NCBI GenBank assembly: GCA_038251595.1
Contig: JBBSBC010000172.1
Span: 1 to 8,266 of the forward strand
DNA from: JADLCX01 sp038251595
GTDB lineage: Bacteria > Planctomycetota > Phycisphaerae > Phycisphaerales > UBA1924
Length of the DNA stretch: 8,266 nucleotides
Direction: 5' to 3'
Shown here: positions 1 through 5,956 of the stretch, one piece after another
Layout of the letters: the number at the start of each line of letters is the position of its first letter
Position numbering within the stretch: the first letter of the stretch is position 1
Made by a program: the position numbers and the translations under genes
Notes under the pieces: model-generated
What the model was told of the DNA's origin: nothing
What the model saw: only the letters and a program-made list of their open reading frames with translations
Database searches by the model: none

Positions 1-16
1 AACTTCGGGCTCCCCA

Positions 17-39
17 CTTCCAGCATGACCCTCTGGAAG
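17..39. repeat. Inverted repeat near left edge
   Basis: Arms CTTCCAG (17-23) and CTGGAAG (33-39) are perfect complements around a 9-base loop. No T-run follows on either strand, so this is not a clear terminator. A reading frame open from base 1 stops at TGA 43-45, which could be the tail of an upstream gene with the hairpin at its end. Fourteen codons are too few to judge. Confidence 0.25.
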
Positions 40-137
40 GGCTGAATCACTCAACAATCGCCCATCATTGCAGAATTAATATTTGCGCAACACCTTGCTA
101 AACAAGATGTTGCGTCGATATCCCCCAATCAAGGTGG

Positions 138-165
138 TTGCACAGCCGTCATCATCCGATAGATT
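138..165 (+). promoter_or_regulatory. Weak candidate promoter for the secreted protein gene
   Basis: TTGCAC (138-143) and TAGATT (160-165) are 16 bases apart and lie 36 bases upstream of the chosen ATG at 202. The first matches the TTGACA consensus at three positions and the second matches TATAAT at four. The 46-201 stretch is the most AT-rich part of the left end, especially 71-85, as expected for a promoter region. The match is poor and could be chance. Confidence 0.2.
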
Positions 166-201
166 CCTGTTAGGGTTCTCGTGCTGCTCAAAGAGGTACT
201 C

Positions 202-2193
202 ATGCAACTCATCCGTTCATTGCTCATCCTCCTCGCCTTCGCCACAGGGGCAAGTGCTGAGCCACCAATCCCCAACGTCAACTTTCAAACCACCTTTAAC
301 CCGACGACCCGCCGCATCACCGTTGTTGATGCGAACAACAATAACTTCGCCGTACTCAGTCCCGGCGGCCCAGTCTGGGAACCTGAGTCGCCCGGGTTCG
401 TCTGTGTTCCCAACCTTCCACCTTTGGGTGACTGCCCACCCGACAACTGGGTCTACAACTGCGCCGACCCCACCTCCGGTTGCCCAACACCCGACCCCGA
501 CCGAATCTCCATCGCGCCCACCATCACCGCCGAACCACGCACCGATGGCTGCGACCTCGTCTTCACCTTCACCAACACTTCCCCCACACGTCGCGCCAGC
601 CTTGGGGTCATCAATGTTCCCGGCATCCGCTTCGGCAACATCATCAAGAGTCGTGACTTCTTTGTCGATGGCAAGCCCATCACCCTCGATGCCACCGACT
701 TTGTCTACGCCGGAAACTGGGTTTATCCCGGCGGCACCTACGCGCCCGTCATTGTCATGGATGAAGATACGCCCAACGGCTATCAGCTCGGTGTCTCATT
801 GCAATATCCCATTCTTGAGTACAAGCACCCGATCTGGATGAACATCATCCGCTATCGCGGCACATCCGATTGGTTCATCCGCATCGAGCTCAACCCCTGG
901 TGCGGCGGCGGAACTCAGCACAACGTCCACACCGATGCGGGCGATCTGCAACCCGGCGAGACCCGCACGTACCGCCTCACGCTTCGCCTCACACGCACCC
1001 AGACCATCGGCACCTTGCGTCCAACCCACTGGCTCCGACTTTTCGAGAGCTACCGCGAGTTCTTCAACTGTACCTATGGCTACACCGAGTATGCGCGCGA
1101 TCCGCGCCCCATGTACGGAGCGTTCATCGCTATCCGCAACTCCGCCGCCAACTGCACGCCCGCCAACACCCACGCCTGGCACGAACTCAACATCCCCGGC
1201 ATCGGTCCTCTGCGCCCGGATATCCACGGCTGGGCACCTTGGATTCAGTACCTCGGGCAGCTCCGCCAGATCGGCGCACAGCGCATCATGCTCTGGGCAC
1301 CCTCGGGCATGTATTGCACGCATCCGTGCGACAACTTCCCCTTCCAGTTCACGTCTCACTGGGCCGATCTGCCCGCGATCCGAGACTCGATGGACATCTT
1401 CCGCGAGTACACGAATGCTCTCGGTGGTGAGGGCGATGAAGTCGGACTGTGGTGGGGCAACTGCGTCAACGCCTCCACCTCGTGGGATGCCCACGACCTC
1501 ACCACCATCATCCCCGATGATGCCAACCCCGCCGATGACAACCTCGCCCTTGCCGAACTCGATCTCGCCGCGAATAGCGGCGCGCAGGTTGTCGGGCTCG
1601 ATGCCTTCATCGTGCTCCCGCAGTGGCAGGGTTACCACTGGCTCAAACGCTTGCAGCAACGCCACCCAGGCACGCGCTTCTGCACCGAGGCCATGGCCAG
1701 CGACTTCCTGCACACCCTCGCGCCAAGCTACATGCTCGGCACACGCAACGCGGGCAACCAGGGGCTCAAGGTGACCAACCCACACCATCTGGCCGACTTC
1801 CTCAATCCCGGTCACGAGATCTGGGCGCAGATCAACATCCAGGATATCGCCGCCGAGCTGGGCCACCCGCCGACCGAAGACGAAATCCGAACCGTCCTCC
1901 GTCGCTACGCCGACCTTGGCTATGTTCCGCACCTCATGGCCGCCACCGGGCTTGGTCCACCATCCGAGTGGAGCCGCTACAACGCGAGTCGCAGTTGGAA
2001 AGTCAATGTTCCGGCAAACGTTGCGCCCTGCCCGGCCGACATCAACCGCTGCGGCGGAGTTTCGGTTCAAGACCTCTTCGACTTCCTGACGCTCTACTTT
2101 GCCGGGAGCTGGAAGGCCGACTTCAACACCTCCGATCAGCTCAGTGTTCAAGACCTCTTCGACTTTCTCGCCGCGTACTTCGCGCCGTGCTGA
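202..2193 (+). CDS. Secreted barrel-like protein (glycoside-hydrolase-like) with C-terminal dockerin-like doublet
   Basis: The product has 663 residues. The ATG at 202 is chosen over the in-frame GTG at 181 because AGAGG (192-196) sits just before it and because the protein then opens with a clean signal peptide: a basic residue, a hydrophobic stretch LLILLAFA, and an ASA-E cleavage site near residue 19. Residues 20 to about 270 look beta-rich and carry five cysteines (68, 78, 87, 94, 117), suggesting disulfides and an exported location. The region ends in LQPGETRTYRLTLRL, a pattern common in beta-sandwich domains. Residues 300 to about 585 alternate strands and helices like a TIM barrel, with strand ends at RIMLWAP, EVGLWWG, VVGLDAF and RFCTEAM. 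D467 and E496 are possible acid residues. Residues 612-663 form two EF-hand-like repeats of the planctomycete dockerin type. A secreted polysaccharide-acting enzyme is an inference; no known hydrolase family was recognised. A non-catalytic binding protein is the alternative. Confidence 0.85.
   Translation: MQLIRSLLILLAFATGASAEPPIPNVNFQTTFNPTTRRITVVDANNNNFAVLSPGGPVWEPESPGFVCVPNLPPLGDCPPDNWVYNCADPTSGCPTPDPDRISIAPTITAEPRTDGCDLVFTFTNTSPTRRASLGVINVPGIRFGNIIKSRDFFVDGKPITLDATDFVYAGNWVYPGGTYAPVIVMDEDTPNGYQLGVSLQYPILEYKHPIWMNIIRYRGTSDWFIRIELNPWCGGGTQHNVHTDAGDLQPGETRTYRLTLRLTRTQTIGTLRPTHWLRLFESYREFFNCTYGYTEYARDPRPMYGAFIAIRNSAANCTPANTHAWHELNIPGIGPLRPDIHGWAPWIQYLGQLRQIGAQRIMLWAPSGMYCTHPCDNFPFQFTSHWADLPAIRDSMDIFREYTNALGGEGDEVGLWWGNCVNASTSWDAHDLTTIIPDDANPADDNLALAELDLAANSGAQVVGLDAFIVLPQWQGYHWLKRLQQRHPGTRFCTEAMASDFLHTLAPSYMLGTRNAGNQGLKVTNPHHLADFLNPGHEIWAQINIQDIAAELGHPPTEDEIRTVLRRYADLGYVPHLMAATGLGPPSEWSRYNASRSWKVNVPANVAPCPADINRCGGVSVQDLFDFLTLYFAGSWKADFNTSDQLSVQDLFDFLAAYFAPC
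2035..2190 (+). other. Dockerin-like EF-hand doublet (C-terminal module)
   Basis: This encodes residues 612-663 of the secreted protein. Each half has a 12-residue calcium-loop pattern followed by a helix containing DLFDFL. Loop 1 begins at D613 with N615, S621 and D624 at expected ligand positions, but a cysteine (C617) at loop position 5. Loop 2 begins at D640 with N642, S644, S648 and D651. The spacing of 27 residues and the final cysteine match the C-terminal doublets found on many secreted Phycisphaerae proteins. The likely role is binding a partner or the cell surface; no cohesin is visible in the window. Confidence 0.75.
2065..2165 (+). repeat. 20-bp direct repeat inside the dockerin-like doublet
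   Basis: The same 20 bases, GTTCAAGACCTCTTCGACTT, occur at 2065-2084 and 2146-2165, 81 bp (27 codons) apart. They encode VQDLFD plus the first two bases of the next codon. Identity at the DNA level, including codon choice, suggests that the two halves arose by recent duplication or are kept alike by recombination. Confidence 0.8.
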
Positions 2194-2283
2194 TCAGCCT
2201 GCCAGACACCCTCCGCGTCGCGCCAATCTCGCTCCGGTTTCGCGCTCCATGTTCAGTCCGAAAGGCGTGGGGCACTTCTCGCG

Positions 2284-2302
2284 TACACTCCGCCCGCGGA
2301 TG
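2284..2302 (+). promoter_or_regulatory. Candidate -10 element close to the start codon of the 293-residue protein gene
   Basis: TACACT (2284-2289) resembles TATAAT at four of six positions and lies 10 bases before the ATG at 2300. A transcript starting about seven bases after it would have a leader of only a few bases, consistent with the absence of a Shine-Dalgarno sequence. No TTGACA-like hexamer is seen at the proper distance. Confidence 0.3.
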
Positions 2303-3181
2303 AACGCCGAGCCCTCTGACATCACCGCGAAAGATGAACCCGCTCCGGCTGCGCAGCCGCGTCGGGTTACGACGCGTCGCGTCTTGATCGCATCAGGCTT
2401 CATCATCATCGCCCTGATCACATCGGGTGGGCTCATCGTGCTCGCGCTCACGCAGGATCGCCCGCGCTGGTGGAAGTCGCTTGACATCTCCGACCCCAAA
2501 ACCATCGCCACTGCGCAAGCGGTTGAGAACGGCATCGCCACCGCGCTCACGCAGGTGAGGCCATCACCGACTTTTCCGTCGGGTGCCACATCGCCCGCCG
2601 CATCGGCCAACAAGCCATGGAAGGTCTTCATCACCACCGACCAGGCCAACGCCTGGCTCAATGTTCGTCTGCGCGGCTGGCTTCAGGATCAGGCCGAGCA
2701 GGGCCGACCCGAGCTCAAGTGGCCGCCCGAGGTCGGGCAGATGCAGGTTCGGTTTGATGGTGGACGAATCGATATCGGCGCGGTGGTCACACGGCCGCCG
2801 CCGAGCGATCCACCAAAGCTCCAGACACTTGCCGCCTCGCTGCATCCTGAGTTTCGTGAGGACGGTTCGTTCTGGCTTATTGCCGAGACCATCACCATCG
2901 GCCGCCTCGGTCTTCCCGCCTCGTGGGTGCTGCCTTCGACGAGCGCATCGGGCACGGACAAACTCAGGACCGACAAGCTCAAGGATGTCTCGGCCCAGCT
3001 CGCAAGCCTGCCGCAATCGGCGCGACTGTTGAGCGCACTGGCTGGCCAGGTTCCGGTCCTCTCACGCCCGATCATCAGGCTGGGTGATGGCCGGCGCGTG
3101 CGTTTGCTGGATATCCGTGCCGAGGGCGAGCGGCTGGTGATCACGTGTCAGACCGAAGAGCGACAGAGCACGCTTCCGTGA
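2300..3181 (+). CDS. Single-pass membrane protein of unknown function, 293 residues
   Basis: The N-terminus (residues 1-27) is polar and ends in a basic RRVTTRR stretch. One hydrophobic helix follows at about 28-51 (VLIASGFIIIALITSGGLIV and onward), then about 240 residues that are probably outside the membrane. By the positive-inside rule the N-terminus should be cytoplasmic and the rest periplasmic. The soluble part contains WKVFITTDQANAWLNVRLRG (107-126) and a short beta-like stretch at 147-163. Similar proteins with a membrane anchor, an NAWL motif and a WP..VGQ segment are, as I recall, conserved in Phycisphaerae without a known function. The ATG at 2300 is preferred because it places a short polar tail before the helix; an in-frame ATG at 2249 would add 17 residues, and neither has a good ribosome binding site. 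It lies 106 bp after the secreted protein gene and may be transcribed separately. Confidence 0.75.
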   Translation: MNAEPSDITAKDEPAPAAQPRRVTTRRVLIASGFIIIALITSGGLIVLALTQDRPRWWKSLDISDPKTIATAQAVENGIATALTQVRPSPTFPSGATSPAASANKPWKVFITTDQANAWLNVRLRGWLQDQAEQGRPELKWPPEVGQMQVRFDGGRIDIGAVVTRPPPSDPPKLQTLAASLHPEFREDGSFWLIAETITIGRLGLPASWVLPSTSASGTDKLRTDKLKDVSAQLASLPQSARLLSALAGQVPVLSRPIIRLGDGRRVRLLDIRAEGERLVITCQTEERQSTLP

Positions 3182-3266
3182 AGGCCGCGCTGCTCACTTG
3201 GAATCGAGTCATCGGTCTTCGGCGGCCACACCTGTGCCGCACTCGCGGCCTCAACATCAAGCATTC
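3182..3266. other. Convergent gap between plus and minus gene blocks
   Basis: This 85-bp stretch separates two genes that end towards each other. It contains a short hairpin, GCCGC (3236-3240) and GCGGC (3245-3249) with a 4-base loop, but no T-run on either side. No clear intrinsic terminator serves either gene; termination may depend on Rho or on collision of the two transcripts. Confidence 0.4.
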
Positions 3267-4862
3267 TCACTCCACCACGTGCGCCGGCATCGGCGTGCTC
3301 GCCACGATCTTTTCTTTCTTGATCGTCTCGCCCTCACCTTCCCTACCGGGGTCATCGCAGGTGAAGAGGTACTGATCATCTTCGATCCGCATCTGCAGAT
3401 GAACCGGTCGTCCCCAGATGGTTCGTATGTTGCGCAGCACCTCGCGGGCCTTGGCGATCTCGATCTCAAGCCCGTTGTGCTGGTGGGCAAGGTACAACTC
3501 ACCACGGTTCCTGTAGTTGGCATCGACCGCGTAGATGAACGGCTGGCCCATGTTCGTCAGGCGATAGAGCAGCGTCTGCTTGATGCGGTCAAAGTCGCGC
3601 GAGACGATCTTCATCTCTCCGGTGTTCGGGTCGCGCCGATACTGGTACATATCCAGCCGATCGACAAACTCGGGTGTCAGAAACTCGTCGATGAACTGCA
3701 CATCGTTGTAGATGCGTCGCACCTCAAAGATTTTCTCCCGCCCCTTGCGGCTCTTGTCGTCGTAGTTCTCCTTCGCGCCGATCCCTTCAAGGCTCTCCCA
3801 CGCCGCGCCGTGCTGGCCGGTATCCCACCGTCGCTCGATATCGCGGAAGAGTTCGTACCCGATCTTGTAAGGGTTGAACCCGCCCGGTGCCATCGCCAGC
3901 ACGCCCGAGTGCTGATCGGCGTATTGGATGATCTCCTTGCCCTCGACAAAGTGCTGCGTCATCAGCTTGCTGTGCCAATAGACGGCCCATCCCTCGTTCA
4001 TCACCTTCGTCATCGCCTGCGGCGCGAAGTAGTACGACTCATCGCGAATGATCGTCAGGATGTCCTGCTGCCAGTCTTCCAGCGGTGCGTAGCGGAGCAG
4101 GAAGAGCAGCACATCCCTCGTCGGGCGCGCGGGGATCTTCCCCTTCTCGCTCTCTCGCTTCTTCTCAAACTCATCCTTCTGCCGCTTCATCTCCTTCGCC
4201 GGGTTGATGAATGGGTCCATGTATTCTTTCGCGGGAAGCTTGTCGGGTATGAACGGGCTGTCGGCTTTCCGACTCTCCCCCCCACCCGCCGGCCCGCCGC
4301 CCGCCGCGGCGCGGCGACTGGCCGCACCATCCGAGCGCTGCATGAACATCGAGTGCGGGTCGATCAGGTGCTCGATACTCAGGCAGGCATCGATGAACCT
4401 CTCGACCACATCCTGACCCTGGCGCTCGATGTGCCGGCGCACGCGGGTCGAGTGGTTGGCCATCTCGTCCATCATCTTGGTGTTGGTCTTGCTGAACCAG
4501 CAGTTGTTGCGGAAGAAATCGGCGTGTCCATATACGTGCGCCATCACCAGCTTCTGGTCGGTGACCGAGTTGCTCTCCTGCAAGTACGCATAGCAGGGGT
4601 CGGTGTTGATGACCATTTCATAGATCCGACCCATGCCGTACGCATCGCGCTTGCTCAGCGATTCGTACTCCATCCCCCACTTCCAGTGCGGGTAGCGCAC
4701 CGGAAAGCCGCTGTACGAGGCGATCTGGTTCATCACATCAAACGGCAGCACTTCATAGATCACCTCAGGGAAGGTGAGCCCATACTCCATCGCCTTGGCC
4801 TTGATGGCCTGCATGTGCCCGAGCAGCTCGGGCGAGAGATCGGTGTTGGTTGCCGAGGGCAT
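3267..4862 (-). CDS. SpoVR family protein, 531 residues
   Basis: The sequence is a clear SpoVR/YcgB homologue along its whole length. Conserved blocks include MAHVYGHADFFRNNCWF (107-123), the stretch at 277-297 ending in NEGWAVYWH, the AP-GG-FNPYK-G block (325-335), FIDEFLTPEFVDRL (390-403) and FIYAVDANYRNRGELYL (442-458). The histidine- and glutamate-rich motifs HVYGH (109-113) and NEGWAVYWH (289-297) are typical of the family. In Bacillus subtilis SpoVR is needed for normal spore cortex formation; in E. coli the homologue YcgB belongs to a stress-associated group with the YeaG (PrkA) kinase and YeaH. The molecular activity is not established. The ATG at 4862 is preceded by AAAGGGAAGG, a good ribosome binding site, and the protein then starts at the usual place for the family. 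The open frame continues upstream to 5309, but that part shows no protein-like sequence and runs through the palindromic repeats. A glycine/alanine-rich insert lies at residues 176-200. Neither the kinase nor the DUF444 partner gene adjoins it here. Confidence 0.95.
   Translation of the reverse strand: MPSATNTDLSPELLGHMQAIKAKAMEYGLTFPEVIYEVLPFDVMNQIASYSGFPVRYPHWKWGMEYESLSKRDAYGMGRIYEMVINTDPCYAYLQESNSVTDQKLVMAHVYGHADFFRNNCWFSKTNTKMMDEMANHSTRVRRHIERQGQDVVERFIDACLSIEHLIDPHSMFMQRSDGAASRRAAAGGGPAGGGESRKADSPFIPDKLPAKEYMDPFINPAKEMKRQKDEFEKKRESEKGKIPARPTRDVLLFLLRYAPLEDWQQDILTIIRDESYYFAPQAMTKVMNEGWAVYWHSKLMTQHFVEGKEIIQYADQHSGVLAMAPGGFNPYKIGYELFRDIERRWDTGQHGAAWESLEGIGAKENYDDKSRKGREKIFEVRRIYNDVQFIDEFLTPEFVDRLDMYQYRRDPNTGEMKIVSRDFDRIKQTLLYRLTNMGQPFIYAVDANYRNRGELYLAHQHNGLEIEIAKAREVLRNIRTIWGRPVHLQMRIEDDQYLFTCDDPGREGEGETIKKEKIVASTPMPAHVVE
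4263..4337 (-). other. Low-complexity Gly/Ala/Ser/Arg insert in SpoVR
   Basis: This stretch encodes residues 176-200, including SRRAAAGGGPAGGGESRK, and is very rich in G and C. It lies between two conserved SpoVR regions, after the DPHSMFM segment and before a charged stretch around residues 224-240. It is probably a flexible surface linker added in this lineage. The reading frame is intact on both sides. Confidence 0.6.
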
Positions 4863-4881
4863 AGGCCTTCCCTTTCGGTGG

Positions 4882-4900
4882 CCTGGCTCTCCGAGCCGGG
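4882..4900 (-). other. Small hairpin in the SpoVR leader
   Basis: Bases 4885-4889 (GGCTC) pair with 4893-4897 (GAGCC) around a 3-base loop. Two more G-C pairs can form beyond one mismatch. It sits about 10 bases upstream of the ribosome binding site, so it could influence translation. It is short and may have no function. Confidence 0.25.
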
Positions 4901-4908
4901 CACGCGTG

Positions 4909-4925
4909 AGTATGCACAGTTGTGC
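4909..4925 (-). promoter_or_regulatory. Candidate -10 element with overlapping palindrome upstream of SpoVR
   Basis: Read on the minus strand, CATACT (4914-4909) matches TATAAT at four of six positions and lies 46 bases before the start codon. Immediately upstream and sharing one base is GCACA-AC-TGTGC (4925-4914), a 12-base palindrome with 5-base arms. Its position just upstream of a -10 would suit a repressor site. No convincing -35 hexamer was found. The rest of 4926-5045 shows no gene and only scattered AT-rich hexamers such as TATAAA on the minus strand near 4970. Confidence 0.25.
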
Positions 4926-5045
4926 GATGTCCGAACACGACACTTTGTTATCGGCAGTTTGCTGACATGGGTTTATACGATCAAAGACCCACGGCGGATC
5001 GGGGCTTTGCGTGTGATGGGTGTTCGAGATGATCGAACGGAGCAG

Positions 5046-5104
5046 AAACCCACGGGCTGGAAGCCCGTGCCACGACAAACCCACGGGCTGGCGGCCCGTG
5101 CCAC
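5046..5104. repeat. Two tandem units of a palindromic repeat (CACGGGCTGG family)
   Basis: Two 28-base units, 5046-5073 and 5077-5104, begin AAACCCACGGGC and end GCCCGTGCCAC. They differ at only two bases (AA versus CG in the centre) and are separated by three bases (GAC). Each folds into a hairpin with a 7-bp stem, CACGGGC with GCCCGTG, around a 5-base loop; unit 1 can extend to 8 bp. Sequences of this type recur between genes in planctomycete genomes, from memory of seeing their spurious translation TGWKPVP in predicted proteins. The pair lies three bases past the stop codon of the 96-residue gene, where it could end or protect that transcript. Confidence 0.85.
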
Positions 5105-5107
5105 TTG

Positions 5108-5398
5108 CTACTTCAAGATGCGCCATGCGATCCAGAGGACCGCTGGCATGATGACCGCCAGCGTCACAAACCACGCGCCGCGCTTCACCCAGCGCAGCTT
5201 TTTGATCGAACCTTCGCGCGATACTCCGCCGAGCAGCGTCCGAAAGTTCACCGCCAACCCGCACTCCGGGCACTCGGTCCCCACACTCCCACGCATGTTG
5301 TACCCGCACCGGGCGCAGGTGGTGTCGTACTTCTCCAACAGCCGCTTGAGTTCGGGAACGGCCTCATCGTTGGGTTCGTTCATGGTTCCCTCGCTCAT
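5108..5398 (-). CDS. Small zinc-ribbon membrane protein, 96 residues
   Basis: The N-terminal part is acidic and helical (residues 8-24). It is followed by a zinc ribbon with cysteines at 28, 31, 43 and 46 in the pattern CARCGYNMRG and CPECG. One hydrophobic helix at about 74-93 follows a basic stretch (KKLRWVKR), and the protein ends two or three residues later. The ribbon probably sits in the cytoplasm, tethered to the membrane. Proteins with this ribbon plus membrane helices are numerous in planctomycetes and their function is unknown. Either ATG 5398 or ATG 5383 (five codons later) could be the start; the second has GAGGGA just before it, the first has no clear ribosome site. It follows the 161-residue zinc-ribbon gene after 60 bp and is related to it in the ribbon. 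Confidence 0.8.
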   Translation of the reverse strand: MSEGTMNEPNDEAVPELKRLLEKYDTTCARCGYNMRGSVGTECPECGLAVNFRTLLGGVSREGSIKKLRWVKRGAWFVTLAVIMPAVLWIAWRILK

Positions 5399-5409
5399 GT
5401 GGCCCGTTC

Positions 5410-5435
5410 ACTATCGATTCGTCGGGACTTGTCAA
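5410..5435 (-). promoter_or_regulatory. Candidate promoter for the 96-residue zinc-ribbon gene
   Basis: On the minus strand a perfect TTGACA (5435-5430) is followed 14 bases later by GATAGT (5415-5410), which lies 11 bases before the upstream ATG (5398). A 14-base spacer is short for a standard promoter; TAGTGA at 16 bases is a poorer -10. If active, this gene can be transcribed apart from the sulfotransferase unit. Confidence 0.35.
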
Positions 5436-5458
5436 TCGCGCGCTGTTCGTGCGAGCCG

Positions 5459-5944
5459 CTACCTGATCACGCACAAGATAATGACCGGAGGAGCCAGCCC
5501 GAGCACCAACGCAACGACTACGCGAATGATCCGGCCCAACCGGCGAGCTTGCACCATGCGGCGACGGCGCACGATCCACCCGACGAGCATCGCTGCACCG
5601 ACACAAGTCCCAATGATAAGATACGCCAAAAGACTTGGTTTGCTTGTATTACCTTGAGATGAGAAGATGATTGTAATGACCAAGTAGGTCAGCATGATTC
5701 CGCAGAAGCCCAACCCCGCCGAAATCCCCACCAGTCCTGTCACAAACGCGCCGATCCGCGGCTCGGCAAGGCCGATGCGCAGCACCAATCGAAGGTTGCA
5801 CTCCGGGCAGACCGGTGTGGTCAACCCTCGGAGGTTGTACCCGCACGCCGGGCAGGGGACATCGGTCGTGTCCAGCACGCTCCGCAAGAACGCCGGGTCT
5901 TCGATCGTCTCCATATCGCTCCGATCGTGTTGCGCCTTCGACAT
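5459..5944 (-). CDS. Zinc-ribbon integral membrane protein, 161 residues
   Basis: A polar N-terminus of about 30 residues leads into a zinc ribbon with cysteines at 31, 34, 46 and 49 (CPACGYNLRGL and CPEC). Hydrophobic segments follow at about 66-94, 104-125 and 139-160; the first is long enough to be a single tilted helix or a tight pair. A basic cluster, RRRRMVQARR (126-135), lies between the last two helices and should face the cytoplasm. The ATG at 5944 is the furthest upstream start that does not overlap the preceding gene, whose stop ends 12 bp before it; GGGTGGG touches the start codon and is only a weak ribosome site, suggesting translational coupling. The function is not known. The ribbon could bind zinc alone, nucleic acid or a protein partner. 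Confidence 0.85.
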   Translation of the reverse strand: MSKAQHDRSDMETIEDPAFLRSVLDTTDVPCPACGYNLRGLTTPVCPECNLRLVLRIGLAEPRIGAFVTGLVGISAGLGFCGIMLTYLVITIIFSSQGNTSKPSLLAYLIIGTCVGAAMLVGWIVRRRRMVQARRLGRIIRVVVALVLGLAPPVIILCVIR

Positions 5945-5956
5945 CCCACCCGATAC

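Noticed and set aside
1..45. Tail of an upstream gene ending at TGA 43-45
   Set aside because: Only 14 codons are visible and they match nothing I recognise, so coding status cannot be judged.
83..841. Plus-strand frame of 252 codons at the left end
   Set aside because: It overlaps the secreted protein gene in another frame; the product is mostly S, P and T, typical of a shifted frame of GC-rich sequence.
796..2151. Minus-strand open frame of 451 codons opposite the secreted protein
   Set aside because: The plus-strand gene has a signal peptide and a dockerin-like end, while this frame has a biased composition (V, G, A, R) and no motif. It is a mirror of codon bias.
2189..2198. Perfect 10-base palindrome GCTGATCAGC over the stop codon of the secreted protein gene
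   Set aside because: The stem would be only three pairs with a 4-base loop and no T-run follows; most likely chance.
3236..3249. Hairpin in the convergent gap as a terminator
   Set aside because: It has a 5-bp stem and no T-run on either strand, which is too weak to call an intrinsic terminator.
189..3373. Shared AAGAGGTACT-like words near 191 and 3364
   Set aside because: One is the ribosome site region of a gene and the other lies inside SpoVR on the opposite strand. There is no wider similarity, so this is coincidence.
4863..5309. Upstream extension of SpoVR by 149 codons
   Set aside because: The frame is open, but it reads through the palindromic repeats and overlaps the zinc-ribbon gene. 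The family start and a good ribosome site both lie at 4862.
3198..5657. Plus-strand open frame of 819 codons opposite SpoVR and the zinc-ribbon genes
   Set aside because: It is antisense to a clear SpoVR gene and runs across intergenic sequence and the palindromic repeats. The translation is arginine-, leucine- and proline-rich with no domain. Long antisense frames are expected in GC-rich coding DNA.
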